64,000 nucleotides of DNA from Prostheceraeus crozeri (lineage: Eukaryota; Platyhelminthes; Polycladida; Euryleptidae), in assembly GCA_907163375.1 (NCBI GenBank), contig CAJQUW010009225.1:434001-498000 (forward strand). The letters run 5' to 3'. Positions 51,073 to 64,000 of the stretch are shown here, piece by piece (the first letter of the stretch is position 1; the number at the start of each line of letters is the position of its first letter). The notes under the pieces are model-generated. The model was not told the DNA's origin. It searched no databases and was given only the letters and a program-made list of their open reading frames with translations. The position numbers and the translations under genes are program-made.

Positions 51073-51278
51073 GAGAAAATTTGCCAGAGCCTCGAAAAGA
51101 GCGAGGAATTTGCCGAGGTTGGATTTTCAAATTCCTGCTATCTATTGGCATTTGCGCCTAAGTGACTATGTATGATAATTATTCAGATGTGGGACAAATT
51201 AGGCATTTCGCCAGCTAGCAGAGGTCCAGTAGCGGGGTCGTGAAACCACCTGCATCTGAAGACATACTATCCAAGTAA
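51073..51278. other. Spacer upstream of the Penelope-like ORF
   Basis: This is the likely 5' untranslated region of the Penelope-like element on the minus strand. No clear promoter seen. Confidence 0.3.
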
Positions 51279-52530
51279 TTCTCATATGATGATGAAAGTC
51301 ATCCCAGTAGCCATTTATAATAGAATATAATGCTTACTAATTTAAATTATTAGTTAAAGTAGTCCTAATGAGGACTGATGGCGTTCTCCAATCCGCAAGT
51401 GTACAAAGGCAATGCTACTGTAACCATTGGATTAATCAGTTCTTAAAAGAACTCAATGTAGCTTTCTCGTGGCAACGAATTAAAATTGATCAGCTTTGGC
51501 CCAATATCTGGTAACAATGGAAATCTTAAGACTTGTACTAATACCATAGATTCCAAACACTGCCGTATACACGTTCAAAACGGACGTCTAATATACTGTA
51601 CCGACTACAGATGCTGACAGTGGAAATAGAATAAGACAATGGTCACCATAGGTTAAGGAAATTAAAAATGGATATTATAAAACAACAGGAAACCGATGAA
51701 TAGAAATTGGAAAAGTGGAGGTAAAATATGAAATACAACGATGCTACTACACCGATTACAAGTGAACTATATCTGACATTCTACACAAAGTGGATAATGG
51801 TAAGAGTGGATATAGTTCACTTGGAAAGTGGATAATGGAGATAAACAATAGAACTACAATGACATTCTACTACACCGAAAGCAATGAAACTATACACACT
51901 ATACCTAAGACTACACATGGAAAATACTATTTCTTCACTTGAATTTGTTATCGCCAGTTTCTTCATCCGTCTATAGTACTTCATGTAATTCCTCATTTCA
52001 TCATTTGAATTACAATACATCAACCACTACTTCAGCTACCGGTTAAGGGATATAAAACATAATACTGCAGTCCGTCAGTCATCAGCAGGTACTCGTCTAG
52101 TTGTGTTTCGACCCCTAACCTGAACACTCAAACCCAGACGAGCGGGGTCCCACACATAGTGGCTGACAAAATACTGAATAGGTAATGATATGTCTTGAAA
52201 GATATGTCACAAAGATAAATCAGACATCATTCAATTGTTGCGTTTCCCACATGTAAACTGATCCTGTCATTAAATTCATCCCATCAATAAATACAGTATG
52301 CTTTTTGCGATCCACACATGTAAACAAATCCTGTACATCAATCTTTGCCTTTTCGATTCCCGCAAGTAAACAGATCCTGTTCATCCTCGAATCCCATAGA
52401 GATGTAATAGCTGTGTGATAAATATGTAATCCGCCTTTGCACAAACTTCGCCTCATACATCAAGACTTAACAATGGGAGCTCTCTCATCTCCCGTAAGCC
52501 ACGCTAAGCGCTCTGTATTCACTCTTCACC
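51279..52530. repeat. 1.25-kb dispersed direct repeat, copy 2
   Basis: Nearly identical to 20267-21510, with scattered substitutions and a short insertion near 51800. See copy 1 for content. Confidence 0.8.
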
Positions 52531-52569
52531 GCCCCCATATGATGGCTACAAGTCATTGTTAGTCGTTTA

Positions 52570-52615
52570 TTCATCTATGCAGCAAGGCATTAAGGAAAAT
52601 GTGAGTCGTTTGTTG
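52570..52615. repeat. 46-bp direct repeat, right copy
   Basis: Second copy of 48230-48275. It is followed by short GACAGTTGGAAG repeats (52612-52665). Confidence 0.8.
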
Positions 52616-54443
52616 ACAGTTGGAAGTACAGTTGACAGTTGGACAGTAGATGACAGTTGGAAGTTTTAGATTTTGTATTTTTTTTATATTTCTTTGTATC
52701 TTTTATTCTTCGATGTTCTGTACAGTGCTATATTGATTACTTTTCTTTATCATATGATTATTCTTGATATGTCCTCCATACAACTAGTCGTATTTCCGAT
52801 ATCTTTGGTATTCATGTCAGTTGACAATCTCTGTCTACGCTTCTCCTCGTACATGTCTGAACTGTATTGACCGGTACAGTTGCGCTGCATTCGCTTGATG
52901 ATATCCACCGATGGTGGCACAAAAAATCTGCGTCACATCGACAACTTGTCTGGGTTTTTTTATTACATTCGATTTGGCTAGATGGTATTCATGGTATTCC
53001 TCAACATGAAACAGAAAGCACCCCAAGCCCGTTGTTCCATACAATCGATATCATGCTCATCAATTCCTGGGATCTAGATTGTAGTTTAAAGACATAACGT
53101 ATTTAAAAGTATGTGAAAAACACTTTTTGAAACTTGCTTAAAACCACAGTTATGATAAAACCGCCGTTGAAAACGATGTTGTGAAACAATATACAAAAAG
53201 TACAGTTTGCAAAATCAGTTTTAGAATGCTGTTTCATCCCACGTAATGCAATTGCGCCCGTTTTTAAGCAACAGTGTTAAATAGACTTAATTGAACAAAA
53301 CCCATCCCTTTCTGTCACGTGTTGTAGTTACAACTCGAATACAAACTGTCTAGAATATCTGTGACAGTCACTTTTCCCATCGCCTCAACTTTGACAATCT
53401 ACTACTCTGATCAAACACATCGTTTTTCTATTAAGTTTCATGAATAGCGTTGAGTCAATATAGCTCTCTTCAAACATCGATAAAGTGCTCTCAATTCTGC
53501 AACATATCGATAACCAAGCTCTCCTAGAGAGTGGGCCTTATTTAGTGCTGGTCCTCATATGGGACACCTAATCAGGGACAGGTCTGTATCAGGTATAGGC
53601 CTCCCTGACCATTACACATGAAAGAAAATTTCAAGCTAGGACAGGAAAGAACTCGTTTATTTGTGTGAATTACGGTTGTAAACAAATCAACAGCAGTCTA
53701 TGCCCATTATTCAGGGAATTGCTTTCAATTTTTAACGAATTTTTAGGATGGTATTCTAAACGTCGTCAATATTACCCTGTGATCAAATGCAATGTGGTTC
53801 ACAATTCCCACCCAGTAACAGTACATTCACTTGAGGCTATGGTGGGAGACGAATATGTCTACGATTTAGTTAAGAAGCCGCCTTAAAGTAGTAGATTTAT
53901 GACAAAAACCAAAACCAATAAAAAATAACAATGATAATCTGTCATATTTAAAACAATACCGTATTCTCACAGTGACTATCTTTCTCTACACTTTTCTGAG
54001 AGGGTAATTTTCTCAGAGAGTTTAACAATTTGCGATAAAGATTTACGATACTTCCCATGTTCCTTCAGGACATGAAATCATCAAACACTCATGAAACCGC
54101 TGTTCGAGTGAAATAATTAATGACAAGCGCTTTTTGATACAACTAAACAGAGTTGTTTTACGCTGCGATCTTCACGTGATGAGTTAGATGGGACATAATT
54201 TCATTCTTTTACAATCATCAACATGTGATTTTAAGCAGATGCTCTGTGGAAGTAAGTTAATCACCACTAAAGGATGAAAATCAACGTCTGATTTATCAGA
54301 TGATATTTGGGAAGGAAGAAGTATTTCATATACATATATAATTTCAGCTTCACATTTAATTGCTTTTTATACTTTCTTTAATAATGAATAATAATATATG
54401 TTAAATAAATCAAAAGTTATGAAAACAAAACATGGATTCAGTC
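52616..54443. other. Gene-poor host DNA
   Basis: Apart from the short GACAGTTGGA repeats near 52620-52660, nothing is recognised. An open frame at 53665-53886 shows no domain. Confidence 0.35.
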
Positions 54444-54686
54444 TAAAGGTACGTTCACACATGATAGCTGATAGCTGATTGATGACCACTGTTTATCCTG
54501 ATGGCTGATAGTTGACACAACCACTCCTAAAATTAACCGTTCCTGTAAGAAGTGACCTGATCGCTGCTGAGAGTTTCAATTATACCTGCTCTCAGAACCC
54601 GGTCACACTATTATCGTCTATCAACAACTAATCTAAAGATTGTTTATATCTTTGGTTCTTATTTGTGCTGGCGCTTTGAAGTGTGG

Positions 54687-55019
54687 TCACATTTGAGAGT
54701 TGACTATCAGATATTTCATCAGTGGTGGCGATGTAGAACAGTTGAATATTCGTCTCAACACTCCAATTTCCATAAATTTCAGAACAGAAAAGTATGGCCA
54801 CCCCGATTCGCACGTTTTATTTGTGCCTTTACCTAATGTCGACACTTTCATTTTCCTTTGATCGTCATTGAACTGGTTTCGCAGGTTATGATGCTTGCGC
54901 TGTATTTCTTCAACATCGCTTTTCAGCGCAGCTGAGATTGTCTGAAAGACAAGTCTGTGATCGTGTCGCTCCTCTTTAGTCCAACCCGATATTCTCCGTT
55001 CGATACGTCCCACAAACAA
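54687..55019 (-). pseudogene. MADF-like DNA-binding domain of a Harbinger-like element
   Basis: The frame reads W-T-K-E-E-R near the start, then VEEIQRKHHNLRNQFNDDQRKMK, a spacer and CESGWPYFSVLKFME. The order helix, R-x-x-x-N-L-R-x-x-F/Y, then W-x-Y-F-x-x-L-x-F is the MADF/Myb-like pattern of the second protein carried by PIF/Harbinger elements. The tail after FME looks unrelated and there is no usual N-terminal methionine, so the gene is a remnant or an exon. Confidence 0.5.
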
Positions 55020-56062
55020 TGATGGTTCTCATACATTGCGATCAGAATTTCAGTTAATTCGAATATCTGAGTGACAAACTAGAAGCTGCTGCAAATTCTG
55101 GTGTGGATCGATAATTAGGCCTACCGGTAGGGTAATGAGGTAGCCGCCTCCTCTAAGCAAAAATGACTTTCTAGGAACATATTTACACCAGATTCTACCA
55201 TAGGAAATTCGTGAACTTTAAATGATTGAGGTCAGCATGTCAATAGTGATGAATCAATGGAATATGTTTGTTAAAATTCAAAACAGTAGACTCATTATAT
55301 GGGCAAAGTGCCCCTGAGGCATCTTACCCCTTAAGCATGGGCGCTTAACTCTCCACCCCCCCTATCGGTTATTCCACATCAATATCTTGGTCAATATGTA
55401 CGCGAAATCTAGAAAAATACAGGTTTTAGTCTTGAACACTGATATATAATACACACGCACATATATTCCCTTTTATGAAAATATCTAAATGATATTCGAT
55501 TGCGTCAGATAATCTTTTACATTTGTAAAAGTATTTCAAAAAAAGTAGTATATATGATTAAACTATAGTATTTTATAAACAAATTAAGTGGAACGACTTT
55601 TGAACCTAGCACACTTTGCTCTGAGCAGGCATAGCTCGGAGAGTTAGAATATTCTATATCTCCTCTGACTGCTGAGAAATCAATGGGGTGGAGGAGCACT
55701 TACCTCACTTTACCATATTCATCATTTAAAAGTCTAAAGCACTTGCCGAAATGCACACACAATCTATGATTCTCTCCTCATTTCTATGTGTCTATTAAGA
55801 TAACTCATCAGAAGCATTCTTCTTTGGTGAAATTCGAATACTGATGGATGGATGGACAGACTTTGATCTACAGCCTACTAATACCGAGACTAGACTTTAT
55901 TTATCACAGAATGACATGATCTTGAAACGTCGGGAGTTGTTAACAAAAGGAACGATTAGGCTGATAAATATTCACATTTTCCAATTGTATTATTATGATA
56001 TACGAATATTAAGTCACTATTATTTTAAGAAATGGTTCTTGAAACCTGGTCTGTCGGGTTTT

Positions 56063-56810
56063 TAGTCCGGGAGCTAGCGTGAAGTTGTGCAGGGAACGAG
56101 GTAGTACATAAAACTTTCACATAGCATAGTACACCTCTAACCTACTGCAAAACTTCGCGTCTGCCGGATCAGATCATTTGCTTTTCAGAAATAGAGATGA
56201 TAACAAAATCCTATGTATTTCCAATGGTAAAATTGTGACATTTAAGGTGTTGACTTCATTTTTTCGCATTTTTGCTCATAAAAGTTACATAAATTGGTAT
56301 TTTCTTGAACTGGTTATTATAGAAATCATCTACAGATCATGATCTTTCAAATGAGTTATCATTCAGTGACGGAGGATGAAGTAAAGTGTACAAACAGACA
56401 CTTTTCGTTGGTGTAACTGCAAATTTTAACATAGAAATTTCAGGAAAATTGTTGATATACTTTAACGAAAAGTGTCTGTTTGTACACTTTACTTCATCCT
56501 CCGTCACTGAATGATAGCTCATTTGAAAGATCATGATCTGTAGACAATTTCTATAATAACCAGTTCAACAAAATACCAATTTGTGTAACTTTTATGAGCA
56601 AAAATGCGAAAAAATGAAGTCAACACCTTAAATGTCACAATTTTACCATTGGAAATACATAGGATTTTGTTATCATCTCTATTTCTGAAAAGCAAATGAT
56701 CCGATCCGGCAGACGCGAAGTTTTGCAGTAGGGTAGAGGTGTACTATGCTATGTGAAAGTTTTATGTACTACCTCGTTCCCTGCACAACTTCACGCTAGC
56801 TCCCGGACTA
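56063..56810. repeat. 748-bp near-perfect inverted repeat (foldback)
   Basis: Two arms of about 345 bp, starting TAGTCCGGGAGCTAGCG and ending CGCTAGCTCCCGGACTA, are separated by about 60 bp (centre near 56435). Arm differences are few. T-runs flank both sides, but no clear target duplication. It could be a foldback element, a MITE or a source of hairpin RNA. Confidence 0.9.
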
Positions 56811-57568
56811 TTTTTTGGCCATTGATTTCTTACATGACTGAACAATGAAACAATGCTCATATGAAAATTGTACACAACTCAATTTACAACTCAGGAATGA
56901 TAATAACATGCAATCTTAGATATATCAGTTGAAATAATATTATTACCACAACGAATACCATAAAAACATCAATTTGTCAAGCTACCCGAAAATCCTTGTA
57001 CCCTAAAAACATCAATTCAAATAACAGCGAAAGGTTTTAATAACCTATCAAAGAAGGTTGCTGATGAGATGACCCTTTTTTGATTCCCCTATAGTCAGAA
57101 TAAGGTGTTTCGCATGGCTTGATTGCACAAAAAGACAGAGAAGTTAATGAACGCCCGAACATATTGAATTTTATCTATTCTGAGCTCTCAGAACAGTTGA
57201 AATGCATTATGCCTTTACTGATATGATAGACGTTCGAAGCTGATAGTTGAGCTCTTAGGGGTGGTCACATTATATAGAAGTTACTTAGAAGTTTCTATAA
57301 TGTGCAACTATCAGGGCGTTCATCGAAGTTACTATAATGACCCGTTCACAGTATCTCTCAGCTAACACCTATATTTGCCACGCCCGAAATTCTTCGCCGC
57401 CACATCGAAGTTGATAGTTGCTCTCAGGGTTGGCCACACTTGATAGTTGAGCTCGTTATAGCACCTTGATTGACGTTTGAAGTCAGCAACGAAAACCTCA
57501 GTTTAGGCATTTGATTGTCCAATTGCTCAACTATCAGCTATCAGCTCTCATGTGTGAACATACCTTAA

Positions 57569-58893
57569 GGAAAATGCTGACACTTCAAGTAAAAAATGAA
57601 GGAACTTCAATGAGGTAAAGGAGGAAGAAAGGTGCAGTAATTGAATCAAGGTTGCCGACTCATGTGGTGGCCGATATCCAACGAACACATTCCCAAAGTC
57701 GACCGATAACAATTAATTCAGTAAGCTCTACAATCAAATGTTTATAATTCGTCATCCATCCTGATCTCATGCACATTATTTACTTGATCTTTTTATAACA
57801 GGGAATTGTAGCATGACTACGTAGGCCAACTAATGATGACATTGGCATTGCATGTTTCTGCATCATATTTGCCTGATATGCGTCAATCAGGTTTTACTTA
57901 CAAAGTATTCGCTATTTGATATTCTTTACCAGCTCCAAGCAAATAAGTTAACAAGGAATAAATTCTGTACCTTGGTGTCAAAGTGACCTAACCGACAAAA
58001 TCTGAATTTTACAGGAGACGAAAAAAACTTTCTAAAATTCTATTATCGAATGAAAGCATTCATTTTATTGAACAGATTTGACTCTAATGTTCATACTTCT
58101 TAACCGATTACTATATTACTGTATTGACAATGACCTTTGTCATGTACTATTATGGATTTATGTTGATTTGACACGATTTTCTTTCGTATGATGACGGTTA
58201 GGCCAAAATGACAATGTTTGAAAAATCAACATTTATCAAAAATCTGAACCATAGGTTGGCAATTACAGTATCTAAGACACAATGAAGCTTATAATGTTGC
58301 AGCTGTAACTAAATGAAGTCATGGTGTTAACATTTTTCTGAGGTCGACCTCAGACCTTCATATATGGGTTATATGTAGTAGGGATGAAGGGTCGCAAACT
58401 GAGGAGATCTGCTTTCCTCTTCTCCGAAATGGCGAGAGGCGTTGAGTAGCACTGAAAGTAGAACTATTATTTGAGCCATAACGTACATGTATTTATGAAT
58501 ATATTTGGAACACACTTGCTCTAAACGTATCTCATCAGCTTTTTCTGTGCTTCTTCCATTGATTCCTACTCCTTCATATTCATCATGCATACTGTAGTTA
58601 TAAGGCATCAAATTCGGGGCTTCAATTTCAATGGAGTAATTTCTGGTGCATGAAAAATTGAAATATCCAGCTTTCAGCAATTTCAATATTTCCTCTGATA
58701 CTTTATTCTACTTGTAGAAGCTACTTTGACTGATTGGAATTACAGTGAGTAAAGGCGGAGAGGATTTCGCCAATCAAACAAGATTGAACCAATCATTTGG
58801 CACCATCGAAAGCATTCTCTTTTTCGCTTCCTCAATAATAGCATGAACGGAATCACATTACATGTGTGTGTCCAGGTACCATAAGTGTATGAG
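57569..58893. other. Gene-poor host DNA
   Basis: No gene or complete element seen. Confidence 0.35.
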
Positions 58894-59679
58894 TTACCTT
58901 GCACAAAGATGTTGTCTCTGCCAGAAATTTGAGCATTGCAAGACATGTGGATTTTTATTCTGTCCAGCACATGAATCAGAATACAATTTAGATTCTTTGA
59001 TTTCTGGATTATTCTTCAACTTGATGCAAATGAAATCATATAGGCAAGATGTTATCTCATTTCTACCCCTCATGGCAACATCTTCTGACCACATGCAGCA
59101 ACAGGGTGGACCATGTTTGTAGTCATATATTGTCAGGTTGCATACCCAGAGTTGTCGTTTGTAGAAGCTCTCAGAACGGCTCAAGTTCAGGGTAGGAGGG
59201 CACTTTTGAAGACCATAACTTATCATTCCAAAATCCCTTTCATTAGAGTACCGCTGTTTGTCCTTCCTTTTTTGCTCATAAACAGCTTCAGTTTCGTTTA
59301 GGTGAAGCAAATGTTCCTCAGATCGGCTGTCGCCGGTTGCTTTAAACTTGTCACACTTATTGCAAGTGTCTTATTTCAACTTCGTGAACTTGTCATACTT
59401 ATTGCAAGTATCTGATTTCAACTTCGTGAACGATAGATAGGAGTATCCTTTGAACAATTCATAATACAACCACTCTTTTTGAAGCTGTTCACCTTTTCTA
59501 CAAGCTTCCTCCTTATACAAAGAATACATCTTACTAATATTCAATTCAGGTGAAAGAAATAGCTTATCCGTCCTTTCTCTACTACAGTGACTTCGGTATA
59601 AAGGAAAACTTTCAATGTGTTCTCTGATTTTCTGTCTCCCTTCATCAGGAACTTCATCTAAGGTTTGGATGGCATCCAC
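58894..59679 (-). pseudogene. Decayed transposase-like gene with SDSCAGQNKN motif
   Basis: Two minus-strand frames make one protein in order. 59679-59371 reads REHIESFPLYRSHCSRERTDKLF, then LNISKMYSLYKEE and SDTCNKYDK. 59310-58894 continues with QLWVCNLTIYDYKHG, RGRNEITSCLYDF and KLYSDSCAGQNKNP. This order is typical of a widespread uncharacterised animal transposon protein whose S-D-x-C-x-G-Q-N-K-N block probably holds a catalytic aspartate. The copy is frame-broken between the parts and stops before the C-terminal region. I cannot give the superfamily with confidence. Confidence 0.6.
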
Positions 59680-59689
59680 GCTAATCGAT

Positions 59690-60790
59690 TTTTATAATAC
59701 TTGTTTCATTTTCTCTGCGTTTTCTTGATATTGTACGAATTCTGAAACAGCTTATTGCAATTGTACTAAGAAGGAACGATGTGCAAATGCTATGGCTCCC
59801 TGAATCTGTTGAAAGGAAATATTTCCTGCTGCAAGTGCCTTTGAATTTTCTTTATTTTCCGTCCTTCTTCTCCTAACTTCCATTTCAATAATACATCCCG
59901 ATATAAATTGATCTTGTTCGTTGGCTTTTAACTCATAAAATTGACCAAAATCTTTTCACGTTGGTTTTCAGATATCTTATGGTTGCAATCATCTTTCCAT
60001 ACAACTGGCTGCAATTTCAGGTTATCTTTTTCTCACCATTCCTATTGATATACTCCATCCCATAATCTTTCCATCTCTTGTTTTCTTTTCACATAAACAA
60101 TGTCCTACATTCACTTTGACTTGCTTTTTGGTCGAACATTCTGCGTAAAGTGAACGTTTAACTTTTTCATTTGTCAGATAGGTCGGCTCCAAAAAGAAAT
60201 TGGAGGTTATTCACTTAGGTTGAAATGACAGATCTGTATACCGATGAATGAAAATGGAATTCATTGTTAACAATTTCCCCAAAGAAAACTGGGATACTGT
60301 TGTATCCAAAAGTAGTATTAGTTGAATTTTCGAAAAAATGTCGCTTAGGTCACTTTGACACGAAGGTACAGAATTAGTCAATTAACAAGAAAAGCTATTC
60401 TAGCAAGCATGATGCAAAGTGTTCATCGTCATGATGAAAAACTTTTACAAATAATAGTTCTAAATTCAAAATGGTTGGTGTTGTTGAAAGAAACTGAAGC
60501 CATAGAGTAGGTATATTTAGGTATACTTACTATATACCTTTGCTACCTACTATACCTTACTACTTATATACTTACAACTCTATGGCTGAAGCGACATCAC
60601 TCAGAAATGTAATTAGCAAATCTGAGCTCAGCGATGGAACTGTGTAAAGGTTGAGTGACCCGGTGACATCACATCTTTCTTTCCATTTGTATTTTTAGTT
60701 GCATGTTGAATCTGGGGGGGGGGAAGAAAGTAGTACATAGCTAACTGAACTTGATCTTTTAGGTAATAAAAGCAAGACTGCCCAGATTCA
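59690..60790. other. Gene-poor DNA
   Basis: No clear frame. Short A/T/C-rich repeats (ACTATATACC, TATACCTTAC) near 60515-60575 and a G-tract near 60715. Confidence 0.3.
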
Positions 60791-60796
60791 TTTTAG

Positions 60797-61112
60797 AACG
60801 AAAACGATTCATTTTGAGGGTCGAAAATGTTTCAAGCAAAATTGCTAATCATCAGTGACAGGAGAAACAGATATTACAATAAAATAGAGCCTATATACAA
60901 AAGAAGGAAAGTGAACTACATTCCATCAGTTCATAGGTCGTCGGTGCATTTGTAGTGCATGGATTGATTCACCATAGTTCTAGCTATGTCACAAGTTGAA
61001 TATTCATCAATAGGTCGTCGGTACATTTGTAGATGCATGTATTATGTATGCTTATCACTGATGATGTGCAATTTTGCTTGAAACATGTTTGACCCTCAAA
61101 ATTAATAGTTTT
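60797..61112. mobile_element. MITE with about 60-bp inverted ends
   Basis: The left arm (ATTTTGAGGGTC, TGTTTCAAGCAAAATTGC, ATCATCAGTGA; about 60808-60862) is complementary to the right arm (about 61047-61100). Inside lies a direct repeat of TAGGTCGTCGGT (60935 and 61012). Total length is about 315 bp. No coding capacity. The exact ends and target duplication are not certain. Confidence 0.65.
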
Positions 61113-64000
61113 CATTGTAGATAATAATCTTTATAATAATGAGCAGGTTGATAGCTACATACCAGTGACTACTATTCGCCCCAACTATCAAAATGAAATG
61201 TGCGTCAATATGTGCGTGCATGTGCGCCGTACTGTGCCAAATTTCGTAGAATTTGAAGCTCATTTTCTTAACAATCTAATTGCTAATTTGAAATATTTGT
61301 GAGAACCATGAAAGAAAATTCGGCGGCTTAATGACTGAAGTAACTTAAATAAATGTGTGACTTGCAATATCTTGTATGTCAATCAACCTGTCTTTGTAGA
61401 GTTATTGTCTATTGCCTGTATTTTGCATGCTTGCATAAAAATTACATCTGGAAATAAGAATATGAAATTCAATTCAATGCAAATTTTCAAAATAATATTT
61501 TTCAGGCGATAGAGGTTTCCAACACTTTACCCCGTGGCAAACTTTGATAAAACTGATTATCCATTTTAGTCTGACCTTTTGACATATTTCTTCACACGAT
61601 CCTCTGCGTGCTCGCCAATCAGCACACAGACATCAAGAGAAAATGTGTAGTACAAGCATCAAGCGCCAAATAATCACACACTTTCCTCCGATGTTTTGAA
61701 ATATCATAGAGGAATGAGTGGTCGGAAAAGCGCTTTGATTGTAATGGAGGTTTCTCAATTCGGTGAGTGCTATGAAAAGATTCTCTTCAACTGAAGCGAT
61801 TTCCGTGCCAATCGCGGCAATGTTGATCACTGTCAAAGCCATTTCATGGCCACTTCTTCAATATTACACAAAATTTTAGCGATTGCAATTCTATAACTAT
61901 CAGAAAATTTTGCATTTAGCAGAAATTATGCAATAGCAAAATCGTTTTTGCAATTGTGTGTAATGCATCTAAATGTATCACATTCGTTTGGCACATGTTG
62001 GCCTACATGTTGGTAATGTAATGAGGCATCAAATATCCATTTCATGAGCTTTAACATGCATTTTGCGAATCATGGGCGAAATTTTGCATCGCATTTCAGC
62101 TCTTAATCTACTTCGGAAGAGGTCTAACAACAAAGTTGTGAATGACAGAATTTGCCATTCTATCTTGCAAGCGATGCAGATTCAATTAATGTAATTCAAT
62201 TCAAAATCGGAAACATAGAACTCCACGAAATCTAAACAAAATCAATGAAGAAAATTTCTAAAATGAGCTACTACCTATGTTATACTTCTTCAATTTATCA
62301 CTTTCTAAAGCTTTATTTTCTACCGACGTTAATTTTCCCAGTCAAGAGATACTTAGAATGAGGATGCGTAGCCGCTATTGTGTTCTTTTGAAATAATTCA
62401 TTAGATATATTGTTCACACATTTGAAAAGGCCACTTGAAGCATTTACAGATTTCGCAAGCGAGAGCGCCAGACTATAATTTACAACATTCCTAATATCTT
62501 TTTCTATATGTGAGCAGACATTGATTGACACAATTTCGCAACATCAGAGGATTCTATACGATTCACTTATCCCAATTTTCTGAATTATTTCCTAACTGAA
62601 CATGCTAATAAGAAATATTTCCCTGTATCTAGAATAGAATTGAAAATCAAAAGTATTTCAGCCGCTTTTCGATGGAAATATCTTGATGAAGTTTTGAAGT
62701 TTCGCTATGAATTTATGTGAGAATAAATGATTTTCATAAATCAACGAGTTTCATTCGATTAATTTCGAGCTCATAGCATAGAGACGGATCGTTTCAAGTT
62801 ATTAGAGTGTCTCTGTTAATGTCTACTTCTATTACATATTCGTAAATCAATCAAACACATCAATTGTTAGGAGAGAATATAGAAATTTCAACGTTGAAAT
62901 ACATTCAGTAACTACGAAGTTTCAAGCTTTGTTAATGTATTCGCATCTCTTGGCAATTTTTTCAACAACTTGAAATCTGATATAGCATGTTCTCAGAGAA
63001 GCAAATATAATGTAGGCCCTATTCTTATTATCTCATATTGGTGCATGTATAGCTACATTTTGTTGACTATCGTATTTACATTTTATGTTTCTCTATATAT
63101 TTTATTTAAGTGCATAAATAAAAATATATTAGGCCACCTGAAATAACTGCCACTTTTTCATGCATAGGGGTCAATATCGTGAGTAAAACATAGCCTACGC
63201 CTAACACAATAAAGTTGTAATTTTGATTCAGCTGTGAAAATTGAAGAGAGCGCCGATTAGTAAGGGATTTGCATCATCGGTATGAATGCTAATTAATACA
63301 AATGATGGTGCGGTTGTATTAAGATCGCACTAGAAAAAGTCTACATTTTCGCCATGATAGTATCGCCGGCACAAACAAACATAAACTTACCAAAAAATGG
63401 AAGGAATTGTTATATGTAAGGGTCACAAGCATTGACCGAAATGCGATATGTGAAAGCGACGGGCATTATGAGCCGAAAGTTGCAGTTATTGATAGATTAT
63501 TGATGACTGCAATTTGCGCTTTAACTGTGATGTAATGGAGGGTGAAATATGGATGAATATAATCGCACTACTTTCATTTTACATGTAAGAGTCCCAATTT
63601 ACGAGAAATCACGGACTCACTGACTTGTGGCTCTTCTAAGAGGCACAAACTAACCATGTGTCTGATAGAGCAACAAAAATTTATAATTAAGACCGACTAC
63701 ATTAAGCACAAGGGAGTTGCATACTCATGACGAAAATAGAGCAGCTTCCATTGCGATCGTTTCAGAAATGCCACCATGTTGCAAATATCTTCATTATTCC
63801 AGCATTTAGGGCTGTTGTCTCATAAACGATTGCTCTGATACACATACAAGACTGCGATGGCTATTAAGATAATTAATAGAGAAATGCCTAGTCTGTGACA
63901 TAAAAGTTGCAGATGCACAGGTCACAGTCAGAGGGTCTTACAACAGTAAGTTCATCAGACCTGCATTATGCGTATTTATGCTAGTCACTCTCACTTCACA
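61113..64000. other. Gene-poor host DNA
   Basis: No coding exon, RNA gene or complete repeat element recognised. Open frames at 61633-61842 and 62313-62531 show no domain. Confidence 0.35.

Larger units (their letters stand above)
54447..57565. mobile_element. PIF/Harbinger-like element
   Basis: The ends are inverted (AGGTACGTTCACACATGATAGCTG; right in reverse AGGTATGTTCACACATGAGAGCTG) and are flanked by TAA on both sides (54444-54446, 57566-57568), the 3-bp target of Harbinger elements. Inside the left end a minus-strand frame encodes a MADF-like domain. No DDE transposase is seen. A 748-bp foldback has inserted into it. Confidence 0.75.

Noticed and set aside
1..64000. CRISPR array
   Set aside because: The only regular tandem repeats are the 294-bp satellite units and the 185-bp duplication; there are no short repeats with unique spacers.

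Overview
The window is AT-rich metazoan genomic DNA. It has GT-AG introns, TATA boxes, AATAAA signals, long gene-poor stretches and many animal-type transposons. The species cannot be read from the sequence; the mobile-element mix suggests a marine invertebrate, and that is only a guess.

The centre (21948-45996, 24,049 bp) is a complete Polinton/Maverick, a virus-like self-synthesising transposon. It begins AGTAGTAAGC, ends GCTTACTACT, has long terminal inverted repeats, and is flanked by a perfect 6-bp target duplication, ATGAAG. It encodes protein-primed DNA polymerase B, a retroviral-type integrase with a chromodomain, an FtsK/A32-type packaging ATPase, an adenovirus-type cysteine protease, a major capsid protein, a basic pVI-like core protein and two paralogous virion-type proteins. 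Accessory genes include a DEDDh exonuclease, RING-like zinc proteins, a cysteine-rich protein and a stand-alone copy of a PolB N-terminal domain.

The most interesting part is a minus-strand cluster at 30418-31664. It holds a 181-residue TATA-binding-protein-like gene with both TBP repeats, next to two paralogous small proteins that look like the transcription coactivator PC4. The element also shows two promoter classes. One is TATA boxes before PolB and several accessory genes, two of which share a leader and have an intron directly after the ATG. The other is an ATGCAAA motif 29-45 bp before virion-type and neighbouring genes. I infer an element-encoded transcription programme with early and late classes. 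On the right arm, three minus-strand genes are each followed by a nearly identical 142-bp repeat that can fold into hairpins. Beyond them lie a ~294-bp tandem satellite and the right inverted repeat. Three apparent single-base frame breaks on the left side suggest slight decay or assembly error; PolB, integrase, ATPase, capsid and protease frames are intact.

The flanks are a transposon graveyard. To the left are hAT-type elements (8443-9210, 16431-17881, 19277-19961) and two Penelope-type endonuclease remnants. To the right are a Tc1 element (46202-47860), a Penelope-like element with a permuted N-terminal GIY-YIG domain (Naiad type, 48286-51072), a Harbinger-like element (54447-57565) containing a 748-bp foldback, a decayed transposase-like gene (58894-59679) and a MITE (about 60797-61112). 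A 1.25-kb direct repeat lies on both sides of the Polinton (20267-21510 and 51279-52530). Host coding potential is slight: a few candidate exons at 5.6, 7.1, 7.8 and 12 kb.
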